Shown: piece after piece, positions 1 to 7,909 of the stretch | Layout: every line of letters starts with the position of its first letter | Numbering within the stretch: position 1 is the first letter of the stretch | DNA from: Quadrisphaera granulorum | Lineage (GTDB): Bacteria; Actinomycetota; Actinomycetes; Actinomycetales; Quadrisphaeraceae | NCBI RefSeq assembly: GCF_003149145.1 | Contig: NZ_QGDQ01000007.1 | Span: 1-64,000 of the forward strand | Reading direction: 5' to 3' | DNA: 64,000 nt | Program-made: the position numbers and the translations under genes | The notes under the pieces: generated by a model | Told to the model about the DNA's origin: nothing | What the model saw: the letters and a program-made list of their open reading frames with translations, nothing else | The model's database searches: none

Positions 1-820
1 CCAGGGCCGACCAGAACCCCAGCGCCCCGTCCCCGATCGCCAGCACCGGCGCGCGCATCCCGCGCCGCTTGGCATCGCGCAGCAGGTCCGCCCAGGACCC
101 CGCCGACTCGCGGTGACCGGCGGCCAGGGTGATCAGCTCCTTGCGGCCATCGGCGCGGACCCCGATGAGCACCAGCAGGCACAGCCGCTCGGCATCCAGG
201 CGGACGTTGAGGTGGATGCCGTCGGCCCATACGTACACGTAGTCCACCCCCGACAGGTCGCGGGCGTTGAACGCCTCGGCTTCGGCTTGCCACTGGACGG
301 TCAGGCGCTGGATCACCGGCGCTGACAGGCCCGCGTCGGTGCCCAGGAACTGCTGCAGGGCCGGGACCATGTCCTGCGTGCTCAAGCCGTGCAGGTACAG
401 CAGCGGCAGCACCTCGTTCACCGACGGGCTCCGCCTGGCCCAGCGGGGCAGGATCGCCGAGGAGAACCGCCGTCGCGTCCCGGTGTCGGGGTCGATCCGC
501 TTGTCGTTGACGCGAGGGGCCTTGACCGCCACCGCGCCAGCGGCGGTGGTGATGGTCCGCTCGGCGTGGTAGCCGTTGCGGACCACGAGCCGGTGGCCGT
601 GCTCGTCGACCTGTCCTGCTGCGGCCTGGACGTAGACGTCGGCTTCGGCGAGCAGGGCCGCGGCCAGCATCCGGCGGGCGCCCTCGCGCGCGAGGGCGTC
701 CAGGCAGGACAGCGTCACCGGCCCCGACAGACCCCCCACCGCAGCGCCGGCCGCGTCGCGCTGCCCCGCGTGCTGGGCGCCCTGGCCACCGAACGGTTCC
801 TGTCCGTCTACCGTGAACAT
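1..820 (-). CDS. IS256-family (Mutator type) transposase, 3' end cut by window edge
   Basis: Reading the minus strand from an ATG at 820 gives 273 codons open to base 1. The protein catalyses cut-and-paste/copy-out transposition of its own element. The IS256 signature is visible: a YVWADGIHLNVR stretch carrying the first catalytic Asp, then DGRKELITLAAGHRES and, near the window edge, AIGDGALGFW with the second Asp. The third catalytic residue (Glu) lies beyond the window. The N-terminus (from MFTVDGQEPF) is less conserved. GGAAGG nine bases before the ATG is the likely ribosome site and lies inside an inverted repeat. The element borders a patch of broken genes, so it may have taken part in their decay (inference). 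Confidence 0.9.
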   Translation of the reverse strand, partial: MFTVDGQEPFGGQGAQHAGQRDAAGAAVGGLSGPVTLSCLDALAREGARRMLAAALLAEADVYVQAAAGQVDEHGHRLVVRNGYHAERTITTAAGAVAVKAPRVNDKRIDPDTGTRRRFSSAILPRWARRSPSVNEVLPLLYLHGLSTQDMVPALQQFLGTDAGLSAPVIQRLTVQWQAEAEAFNARDLSGVDYVYVWADGIHLNVRLDAERLCLLVLIGVRADGRKELITLAAGHRESAGSWADLLRDAKRRGMRAPVLAIGDGALGFWSAL

Positions 821-821
821 C

Positions 822-900
822 GGGTCGTACCTTCCCGAACAGCGCTGCAACGCTGATCTTCTTCTCGTTGGGTGTGGAGATCACCGGGAAGGTACGACCC
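822..900. repeat. 16-bp perfect inverted repeat upstream of the transposase (IS end region)
   Basis: Bases 822-837 (GGGTCGTACCTTCCCG) and 885-900 are exact reverse complements, separated by 47 bases. One arm contains the GGAAGG ribosome site of the transposase. The outer arm is a plausible terminal inverted repeat of the IS. RNA entering from outside the element could fold and hide the ribosome site. Confidence 0.7.
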
Positions 901-993
901 GCCCGGTCATCCACAGGTTTTGATTATTTCTCGTTGTCTCCTACTTGCAGTAACAGCCCGTGGCAGGCTGTGAGCAGTCGCTGACAAGGTCCG

Positions 994-1943
994 TTGGACG
1001 AGAGCACTCGTATCCGCGTCATCCGAGAGTCGCGTGACGCCCTTCAAGGGCTCCCGTGGGACGACGCAGACCTCGTCCTCAAGGAGTTCGGCTGCTGGGA
1101 CGGGATGCCGGACGGTGGGCACTACGACCCCTCGTTGCTGGAGGTGCTGCGGGGAGGCGCGGACGACGACCTCCTCGCGCTCGCCAGCCACCTGTCGGTG
1201 GAAGGGTCCATGGCGTCCGACCTCCGTGAAGCTCCCGCCCCCGCTACAGGCCCTCTGCTCGTCTTCGCGTCGCACCTGGCCCGGCACAAGGCAGAGGTAG
1301 GCGCAGTAGAAGCAGAGCTGGCCACCTTCGGCATCAAGCTCTTCGTCGCCCACACGGCCATCGAGCCAGACAAGACGAGACGTGGCGCGACGAGATCATC
1401 AAGACCCTCGACACCGCTCATGCCGGAGTCGCCTTCATCCACAAGGGCTTCATCGAGAGCACCTGGTGCGATCAGGAGGTCGGATGGCTGCTGGGGCGTC
1501 GCGTCCCCGTCTTCTCGCTCAAGTTCGACGCTGCGCCGTACGGACCGCTCGGCGAGAAGCAGGCGATCGCAGCGGCGAATCTCTCGGCGGCCCAGCTAGC
1601 GGACGCTGTGCTCAACGTGGTTGTCGGGCGCCAGGAGCTGCAAGAGCACCTCGCCACCTCACTCGTGATGGCGATGCAGCAGTCACGCAACTTCCAGACC
1701 ACGGACCGCGTGTGGGCACGACTGCGAAACCTCCGGAACCTGAACGAGACGCAGTGCGAGCTACTGATGAGCGCCGTCGAAGACAACCCCCAGGTGGCCC
1801 ACCCCTCAGCCCCTTGGCCCGCCAGCGCGCTCGACCACGACGTGTATGCAGTGGTGATACCGCGCTTCATCGAACAGCAGCCCGGCGCGTCGGCCGTCCG
1901 CGAACGACTGGGCGTGTGGTCCGCCAAGCTGGAGCAGGGCTGA
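994..1943 (+). pseudogene. TIR-domain protein with an internal frameshift
   Basis: Two reading frames together make one TIR protein. The first frame (TTG start at 994) gives an N-terminal helical part and the start of a TIR fold, ending with FGIKLFVAHTAIEPDKT near 1374. From about 1380 the sequence continues two frames away as WRDEIIKTLDTAHAGVAF, then STWCDQEVGWLLGRRVPVF, and runs to the stop at 1941-1943. STWCDQE holds the Glu expected to be catalytic in NAD-cleaving TIR domains. A single missing base around 1372-1383 explains the break. It may be a decayed defence or NADase effector, or a sequencing error. The 5' neighbour is an IS256 element; the 3' side has a terminator-like hairpin. Confidence 0.75.
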
Positions 1944-1954
1944 GCACGCGTCCA

Positions 1955-1983
1955 CGGCCCTCGCCGCACCGAGGCGAGGGCCG
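1955..1983 (+). terminator. Terminator-like hairpin after the TIR gene
   Basis: Bases 1955-1965 (CGGCCCTCGCC) pair perfectly with 1973-1983 around a 7-base loop, 12 bases after the TIR stop codon. There is no U-tract, as is usual in high-GC actinobacteria. Confidence 0.6.
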
Positions 1984-2067
1984 TCGAGGGGTCAGTCGTG
2001 GCCGCTACCGAGCGAACGAGACACCGTGCTCCCGACGTCTGACTCGTCTCGCCCGACGCCGCACGCC

Positions 2068-2187
2068 TTACGCCGCACGCGGGCGCCCGTTTAGCGGGTG
2101 GACGTCGTCCTTCGGGATGCAGTGGTCGTAGACCTCCAGTGTGATCTTGTAGGAATAGTGACCCATCTGCTCCGACGCCCACAGCGG
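2068..2187 (-). pseudogene. Tyrosine recombinase/integrase C-terminal remnant
   Basis: About 39 codons ending in a TAA at 2068 read ASEQMGHYSYKITLEVYDHCIP followed by a short tail. The LGH-like QMGH box and the Tyr of VYDHCIP match the end of the catalytic domain of phage-type tyrosine recombinases, including the nucleophilic Tyr. Upstream on the minus strand the similarity stops at about 2187, so the rest of the gene is gone. It suggests that the neighbouring restriction-modification pair once arrived on an integrating element (inference). Confidence 0.7.
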
Positions 2188-2323
2188 TGCGGCGCCGCGC
2201 GAAAGCCAGCACGAGTCACCCGAGCGACCGCCGCCCCGCGGGCGCGTTGTCGCAAACCGTCCACGTCTTCGTTCGCCGTGCGATTGGCTGGCGTTGGAAC
2301 ACCCAACGCCGGAGGCCCCCCCT

Positions 2324-3226
2324 ATGACCCCCGACCAGCACGAAGCCGTGACCACCGCGCTCTTCGCGTTCTGGACCGCCCGCAGCGACGCCGCAGCAGC
2401 CCAGCAGGCGAAGGGCAATGTCGACGTCGGCGGCCGTTCTGGTGTCACCGCAGGCGGCCACATGGATCAGATTGCGCGGCTACTCGCGGGCGTCGCCGTC
2501 GCCGCTGGAGCACCGGCCGAGGCCGTGTACTACAAGGCGCCAACCGGGGACCCAAACAAGCGCGACAAGATCGCTCATCGGTACACGCTCCCGAGCTACT
2601 TCCGGCCGACGAAGTCCTACGACGTCGTGGTGTACGATACCCTGGGTGAGCCGTGCGTGATCGTCGAGTTGAAGAGTCAGAGCGGCTCCTACTCGAACAA
2701 CGCCAACAACAGGGCCGAGGAAGCGATCGGCAATGCCGTGGATTTGCAGCGCGCTCTGGATGAGGGACTGGTGCCCGGTGACCCGTGGACCGGCTACGTC
2801 TTCCTGATTGAGGACGACGACATCTCCCGAGCATCTGGCGGCGCCAAGGACAGCGCGGCCTTCCCCCGCGATCCGATCTTCGCCGACTGGACTTACCAGT
2901 CGCGGGTGCGCCTGCTCTGTCAGCGGCTCGTGGAGGACGAGCATTACGTCGCCGCGTGGGCTGTGACCACGAGCAGGCCCGAGTGCGCCGGAGAGAAGAT
3001 CTGCCCGGTGATCCTGCAGCAGGCGCGGCTGGACAAGGAGGCCGCCAAGAAGGGCTGGCCCACCCCGGAGCGGCTGCCTCACGAGCACCGCTTCGACTGG
3101 TCAGAAATGAGCCAGGACACGGGATTTGTGCAGTTCACCGCGTCCATGACCGCGCGGATCCGCGCTGCCTACCCGCAGGGCCCCGGTGCGACGGCTGCTG
3201 AGCAGTTGGCGCTGCCGGGAGCCTGA
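2324..3226 (+). CDS. PaeR7I/XhoI-family type II restriction endonuclease
   Basis: 300-residue nuclease predicted to cut unmethylated DNA, by family at CTCGAG. The family pattern is clear: VDVGGRSGVTAGGHMD (33-48), then LPSYFRPTKSYD (89-100) and CVIVELKSQ (111-119). D100, E115 and K117 form a PD-(D/E)xK-like active site. The following NNANNRAEEAIGNAVDL and WTGYVFLIEDD are typical of PaeR7I. The ATG at 2324 is chosen because GGAGG lies 8 bases upstream; a TTG at 2294 is an alternative. It converges on the methyltransferase, with stop codons 6 bases apart. Motifs look intact, unlike the broken genes around it. Exact site specificity is inferred from the family. Confidence 0.88.
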   Translation: MTPDQHEAVTTALFAFWTARSDAAAAQQAKGNVDVGGRSGVTAGGHMDQIARLLAGVAVAAGAPAEAVYYKAPTGDPNKRDKIAHRYTLPSYFRPTKSYDVVVYDTLGEPCVIVELKSQSGSYSNNANNRAEEAIGNAVDLQRALDEGLVPGDPWTGYVFLIEDDDISRASGGAKDSAAFPRDPIFADWTYQSRVRLLCQRLVEDEHYVAAWAVTTSRPECAGEKICPVILQQARLDKEAAKKGWPTPERLPHEHRFDWSEMSQDTGFVQFTASMTARIRAAYPQGPGATAAEQLALPGA

Positions 3227-3232
3227 CGGCTC

Positions 3233-4918
3233 CTAGAGGCTCCGCAGCCAGTCAGCGGTGCGCTCGTCGAGGCCGTAGACCCTCAGTGCGGCCTCAGTGG
3301 CGGCGGCGCTGTCACGACGGTCAAAGGCATTCGCCAGCGCGGCCGCGGTGTCTGCGTCGATCTGCTCTGGCCGCGGGACCCGTACACGACGCAGATACTG
3401 AGCTTGGAAACGTAGCGTCCCTCCTCGCATCTTCACGCAGTACGCGGAGACGGTCTGTTCGGCGATCTTGGAGTACAGGAGGCCGCCGAGGACACGCAGA
3501 TCCCAGCCGTCGGAGACGACGTAGTAGACGTTGTGGTGGGGGTAAAGGCCACCGGGTTCGTACACCGGCCGCGAGGTCATACGCATGTCCGGGAACAGGA
3601 GCTTCGGACGGTCGATGAGGCCCGCGGTGACCCGGTCGATGGTCCGCCACCAGCGGTCCGAGTTCCTACCAGCCACACGGCGCCGCAAGAGCGCCTCACC
3701 GTGCGACCTCATGTAGCTGGCAAACCGGGGCCACGCCTCCAATTCCACGAGGCCCTCCTCATCCCACGGGTTCACGAGGTAGTGCCCGCTCCAGGTCATC
3801 GTCCCGGAGTTGGTGTCGGCTGCCATCGCCAGCGGCAGCAAGCGCTCGTGCTCGATCGCGTCAGGCCCCTCGATCACCCGGGGGTCTTTCGTGACGTAAA
3901 CCTTGTCGGCGCCGGTCGCAATCCCGATGCTGACTCGGGTCGCCGTCTCAGGGTCCTCTAGCGGCCGGAAGTTCGCGTTGAGGTGCTCGATCATGCCGAG
4001 CGCAATCGGGCTGCCGGTCGGCCACAGGTCGCTACCGGAGAACCAGGTCGGCAGTCGATCCACCTGCAGCGCCGGCGTGGTCAGCGGCTCCGCGTCCGCA
4101 GTGCGTGACCACTCGACCAACTGGCGCGCGGCGGGCTCACCGAAGGTCCGGGTGGTATCTGCCGCGATGGGGCTGCGCTGCTCCCCACGGCGCAGGACCG
4201 AAATCGCGGGGTATGCGGCGACCTGCTCCTCGAACGCGTCGACGTCGTGCATTTGGACGGTCACATCGACGGCGTAACCAGCGGCCACGAACTCCCGCAG
4301 TCGCGCTCCGTACGCGTTCCGCATCCAGCGGTCGGCGACGATGAAGCCAAGTACCCCGCCGGGCTTGAGGGATCGCAGCCCGACTTCGATGAATCCCACA
4401 TAGATGTCGGCGCGGCCGCTCATCGTGCTGCAGGCGGCGCGGTACTCGGCGCTGCGCTCCTCCCCAACGTCCTCCAGCCGGATGTACGGCGGGTTGCCGA
4501 CCACGAGGTCGAGGTCGACGTCGCGCTCTCGGAGCAGGTAGTCGCCCTGACCGACCCACTTCTCGGCGATCCGGGCCGACTCCTCGGCGTCCCAGCCCTG
4601 CTGGGTCAACGTGGTGGTCGCCAGCCGGCGCGCAGCGACGACGTTGTGGTCGAGCAGGTCGTAGGCACGCAGCGCCTCAGCGGCGTCGCCAATGGCTCGA
4701 TCATGCGCGCGCAGGCTCGCGGAGAGCCGCTCGACCATCGGGCCGAGGAAGGCACCGGCGCCGCAGGCGGGCTCTACAGCGCGCAGGTCGGCGAGGTCCC
4801 GGTCAGAGGTGTAACCGCAGAGGTCGAGGATGAGGTCGACGACCCATCGCCGGGTGAAGATTTCACCGTGCTCAATGGCCTCGGCCACTCGCTCGTCGAT
4901 GCTCGAACTCAAGGTCAC
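3233..4918 (-). CDS. Adenine-N6 DNA methyltransferase of the PaeR7I/XhoI-type system
   Basis: 561-residue gamma-class methyltransferase that should protect the host from the adjacent nuclease by methylating adenine in the same site. Motif I (EPACGAGAF, 49-57) binds S-adenosylmethionine, and NPPY (142-145) is the catalytic motif. The C-terminal half, with VSIGIATGADKVYV and KMRGGTLRFQAQYLRRVRVP, resembles the TaqI-like target recognition domain. Length fits solitary type II enzymes of this group. It points toward the nuclease gene. No controller protein is visible; a 13-bp inverted repeat about 70-110 bases upstream may matter for its expression. Confidence 0.88.
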   Translation of the reverse strand: MTLSSSIDERVAEAIEHGEIFTRRWVVDLILDLCGYTSDRDLADLRAVEPACGAGAFLGPMVERLSASLRAHDRAIGDAAEALRAYDLLDHNVVAARRLATTTLTQQGWDAEESARIAEKWVGQGDYLLRERDVDLDLVVGNPPYIRLEDVGEERSAEYRAACSTMSGRADIYVGFIEVGLRSLKPGGVLGFIVADRWMRNAYGARLREFVAAGYAVDVTVQMHDVDAFEEQVAAYPAISVLRRGEQRSPIAADTTRTFGEPAARQLVEWSRTADAEPLTTPALQVDRLPTWFSGSDLWPTGSPIALGMIEHLNANFRPLEDPETATRVSIGIATGADKVYVTKDPRVIEGPDAIEHERLLPLAMAADTNSGTMTWSGHYLVNPWDEEGLVELEAWPRFASYMRSHGEALLRRRVAGRNSDRWWRTIDRVTAGLIDRPKLLFPDMRMTSRPVYEPGGLYPHHNVYYVVSDGWDLRVLGGLLYSKIAEQTVSAYCVKMRGGTLRFQAQYLRRVRVPRPEQIDADTAAALANAFDRRDSAAATEAALRVYGLDERTADWLRSL

Positions 4919-4985
4919 ACCGCGACTGTAGGACGCGCCACCGACATGGCTGGGGCTCTGTGCCGACGCACCCAGCGTGCCCTGG

Positions 4986-5030
4986 TGGCTCCTCCAGGCT
5001 CTGAGCGCGCTTCAGACCCTGGAGGAGCCA
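4986..5030. repeat. 13-bp perfect inverted repeat between methyltransferase and TIR gene
   Basis: Bases 4986-4998 (TGGCTCCTCCAGG) and 5018-5030 are exact reverse complements with a 19-base spacer. It lies in the divergent promoter region, so it could be an operator or a structured leader. No regulator is known for it. Confidence 0.5.
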
Positions 5031-5134
5031 AGACTCGACCATGCGCCTCCGTTCCCTCACCACCTCGCACCGCATCGGAGCGCACGAGGGACTCGCGGCT
5101 CAGCGGCGGTGGGGTCGCCGACGACAGGAGCGAG

Positions 5135-5455
5135 ATGACCACCGGAGCCAACGGCACTGACCCACGAGGGCCAATCTTCATTTCCTACCGACAGAGCGAC
5201 GGCGCGGCAACGGCTGCCGCCTTGGCGTGGACGCTGCGCGCAGCAGGCATGCCCGTCTGGCATGACGCCACCGACTTGCCCCCTGGCGACACCAATGAGC
5301 GTTTGGCCCAGGCCCTCCAAAGTGGTCTCAGTGGCGCCGTCCTGCTGGTCACGCCAGAGATCCAGAAGAGCATGGTCGAACTGCCCCGCCTGCTCGAACT
5401 GGAGCAAGACCCCAACTTCGTGCTCGTGCTCGCGGAGCACCGTGCGGGCTGGTGA
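5135..5455 (+). pseudogene. Truncated TIR-domain protein
   Basis: 106 codons from an ATG with AGGAG four bases upstream. It starts like a bacterial TIR effector: GPIFISYRQSDG (12-23), then GMPVWHDATDLPPGDTNERL and SGAVLLVTPEI. The segment around the expected catalytic Glu (KSMVELPRLLELEQD) looks shortened. The frame stops with AEHRAGW at 5455. In another frame from about 5465 to 5550 the DNA reads KLNFDAPDRLLGRSKGTLSRL, which looks like a continuation, so a frameshift near 5430-5465 is likely. After that the gene simply ends. It is probably a dead remnant of a longer TIR effector; the lost C-terminal domain cannot be identified. Confidence 0.65.
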
Positions 5456-5599
5456 GTCGAACGGTAAACGAAAGTTGAACTTCGACGCACCTGATCGGCT
5501 GCTCGGCCGATCCAAGGGCACCCTCAGCCGCCTGCGCCACGACCCTGCCGACCGCGTCCGATCTCCCGGCGGATCACTGGCGTTCTGCGCCCCGGAGGC

Positions 5600-6640
5600 T
5601 TACGCGCCGACCAGGCGCACTCCGGCGTAGGCCACCCCCGCGACCAGCACCCACGAGGCCATCCCCAGCACCAGGGCTCGCCCTCCGGTGCGGCGCAGCA
5701 CCGCCGCGTGGATGCCGGTGCCCAGGCCCACGAGGGCCGCCACCATGAGCACCTCCTGCACGTGCTGCGCGGCGTCCAGCGCGCCGGCGGGGACCAGCCC
5801 GGCGCTCGCCAGGGCGATGGCTGCGAGGAAGCCCACCACGAACAGCGGCACGATCGGGGGGCGGCGCTTCGGTCCTGTCGCCGCCTCCTCGCCCGACACG
5901 CCGCGAGCGCGGCGAGCGCTCCGGGTGCGGGCCACCGCCACCCCGGCGACCAGCGGCGCCAGCAGCACCACGCGGCTGAGCTTGACCACCACCGCCGCGG
6001 TCAACGCCCCGGGCACGCGGTCGGCGGTGGCCACCGTCTGCCCGACGTCGTGGACGCTGGCCCCCACCCACGAGCCGAAGGCCGCCGGGTCCAGTCCCAG
6101 CGGTCCCCGCAGGAGGGGCAGGACGACGATGGCCAGGCTCCCGCACAGGGTGACCAGGGCGATCGCCACGGCGGTGTCGTCCTCGTCGCCATCGGCGACA
6201 TCCTTCATCGCAGCGATCGCCGAGGCCCCACAGATCGAGAAGCCGGTGGCGATCAGCAGGGCGCGAGCCCGCGGCACGCGCAGCACCCGGCCCAGGAGGC
6301 AGGTGCCGGTGAAGGTGACCGCGACGGTCAGGACGACGACGCCCAGCCCGCCCAACCCCAGGGCGGCCAGCTCCGGGAGGGCGAGCTGCAGGCCCAGCAG
6401 CACCACCGCGATGCGCAGCAGCTGGCGCGAGGCGAACGCCGTCCCCGGTCGCAGCACCTCTCGATGCAGGCCGAGGTTGGCCATCAGCGCACCGAGCACC
6501 ACCCCGACCGTCGAGGCGTTCAGCTCGGGCAGCAGCGACGCCGCGCCGAAGGCGGCGGCTGTCGCGGCGGCCACCACCGCGAGTCCCGGCGCCAGCGACC
6601 TCGCGCGGCTCCGGGCGGAGCTGCCCGGACGGGCGCTCAT
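5600..6640 (-). CDS. YeiH-family (TIGR00698) putative sulfate/anion exporter
   Basis: 346-residue integral membrane protein with about ten hydrophobic segments. The family hallmarks are present: LNASTVGVVLGALMANLG, LRIAVVLLGLQLAL, the ICGASAIAA loop, and SWVGASVHDVGQTVATA. The family is annotated as a putative sulfate exporter, but the substrate is not settled. The ATG at 6640 (MSARPGSSARSR) is chosen because the reading frame upstream to a GTG at 6769 is low-complexity and family proteins start near here. It is divergent from a LysR regulator, the same arrangement as yeiH/yeiE in enterobacteria, so control by that regulator is likely. Confidence 0.85.
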   Translation of the reverse strand: MSARPGSSARSRARSLAPGLAVVAAATAAAFGAASLLPELNASTVGVVLGALMANLGLHREVLRPGTAFASRQLLRIAVVLLGLQLALPELAALGLGGLGVVVLTVAVTFTGTCLLGRVLRVPRARALLIATGFSICGASAIAAMKDVADGDEDDTAVAIALVTLCGSLAIVVLPLLRGPLGLDPAAFGSWVGASVHDVGQTVATADRVPGALTAAVVVKLSRVVLLAPLVAGVAVARTRSARRARGVSGEEAATGPKRRPPIVPLFVVGFLAAIALASAGLVPAGALDAAQHVQEVLMVAALVGLGTGIHAAVLRRTGGRALVLGMASWVLVAGVAYAGVRLVGA

Positions 6641-6845
6641 CGTCGTCCTGATCGGTCCCTCCGCGCCCACACTGCCGACGTCCCCGCCGATGCCCGTGCC
6701 CCTGCCCGTGGCGGTGTGGATGCCGGTACCCATGGCGGTGTCGCCCCGCTCGTCGTGAGGTGGCCTCACCGCTGCTGGTGAGACGCTCCACCCTCACGGT
6801 GACCTGCTGCGACCTCGGCCAGTAGAGGGGTTCTCGCACTGGACT

Positions 6846-6862
6846 CATCAGCGCAGCTGATG
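6846..6862. promoter_or_regulatory. Candidate LysR operator
   Basis: CATCAG-N5-CTGATG is a perfect interrupted palindrome in the divergent promoter region, 41 bases before the LysR start codon. ATC-N9-GAT symmetry is typical of LysR-type binding sites. Binding is inferred. Confidence 0.5.
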
Positions 6863-6903
6863 GCTCCGGGGTCTCGGGCAACCCGCGCGGCTACCGTGAG
6901 GCG

Positions 6904-7860
6904 GTGGCGCTTGAGCGGGTCCCCGACCTCGACTCCCTGCAGCTGCTGCTGCGGGTGGCCGCCACCGGGAGCCTCGGCCGGGCGGCGGCCGAGCACGGCA
7001 TCAGCCAACCTGCTGTCTCCGCGCGGATCCGCACCGTCGAGCACCTCGTAGGCGTGCCGCTGGTGACGCGCGGCCCTCGCGGCTCGACGCTGACGGCCGC
7101 GGGCAAGCTCGTGGCCGGCTGGGCGGAGCAGGTGCTGGCGGCGGCTGCCGTGCTCGACGCCGGGGCGAGCTCCCTGCGCGAAGAGGGACGCACACGGCTG
7201 CGAGTGGCGGCGAGCATGACGGTGGCCGAGCACCTCCTGCCCGGATGGCTGGTGGCCCTGGCGCAGCGCCGGCCCGAGACGCAGGTCAGCCTGCGGGCCA
7301 TGAACTCCGAGGAGGTCACCGCCGCGGTGCTCGCCGGGGGCGCGGACCTGGGCTTCGTGGAGGGGCCGGCAGTCCCGTCGGGGCTGGACTCGCGCGAGGT
7401 GGCGCGCGACCGGCTCGTCGTCGTCGTCCATCCTGGGCACCCCTGGGCCCGGCGCGGATCCCCGGTCACCGCGGAGGAGCTCGCACGGACGCGGCTGGTG
7501 CAGCGCGAACCGGCCTCGGGCACCCGCAGCGCCTACGAGGCCGCGCTGCGCGCCGCCCTCGAGTCCTCAGCCGGCACCTCCGACGCCGCTGACGGCACGA
7601 CTGACAACGCTCCGGCACCGCCGCTGCTGGAACTGTCGACGTCGTCGGCCATCCGCTCCGCCGTGGCCAGCGGCGCCGGCCCGGCCGTGCTGAGCGAGCA
7701 CGCGGTCCGGGACGACCTCGCCGCCGGCCGCCTCACCGCCGTGGCCGTCACCGGCCTGGACCTCACGCGGGCGCTGCGCGCGGTGTGGCCCACGGGCCAG
7801 CGACCCAGCGGTCCGTCACTCGACCTGCTCTCGCTGGCTGCCCGCGACGTCCGCCACTGA
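6904..7860 (+). CDS. LysR-family transcriptional regulator
   Basis: 318 residues from a GTG start. The N-terminal winged HTH is clear (LDSLQLLLRVAATGSLGRAAAEHGISQPAVSARI, about 10-43) with the LysR pattern of hydrophobics. It is followed by the linker helix and a two-lobe effector domain (about 90-300; TRLRVAASMTVAEHLLPGWL, GADLGFVEGP, RDRLVVVVHPGHPWA). The inserted Ala/Ser/Asp-rich stretch around 222-240 is unusual. It is divergent from the yeiH-like gene and probably regulates it, as YeiE does in enterobacteria. The effector is unknown. Confidence 0.88.
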   Translation: MALERVPDLDSLQLLLRVAATGSLGRAAAEHGISQPAVSARIRTVEHLVGVPLVTRGPRGSTLTAAGKLVAGWAEQVLAAAAVLDAGASSLREEGRTRLRVAASMTVAEHLLPGWLVALAQRRPETQVSLRAMNSEEVTAAVLAGGADLGFVEGPAVPSGLDSREVARDRLVVVVHPGHPWARRGSPVTAEELARTRLVQREPASGTRSAYEAALRAALESSAGTSDAADGTTDNAPAPPLLELSTSSAIRSAVASGAGPAVLSEHAVRDDLAAGRLTAVAVTGLDLTRALRAVWPTGQRPSGPSLDLLSLAARDVRH

Positions 7861-7909
7861 GAAGCGCCTCGCTCTCCGCTGTGGTGTGACGCACGACGAC
7901 CTCGCCGTC

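Noticed and set aside
2068-4918. Complete prophage or integrative element
   Set aside because: Only about 39 codons of an integrase remain, with no att repeats or structural genes recognised.
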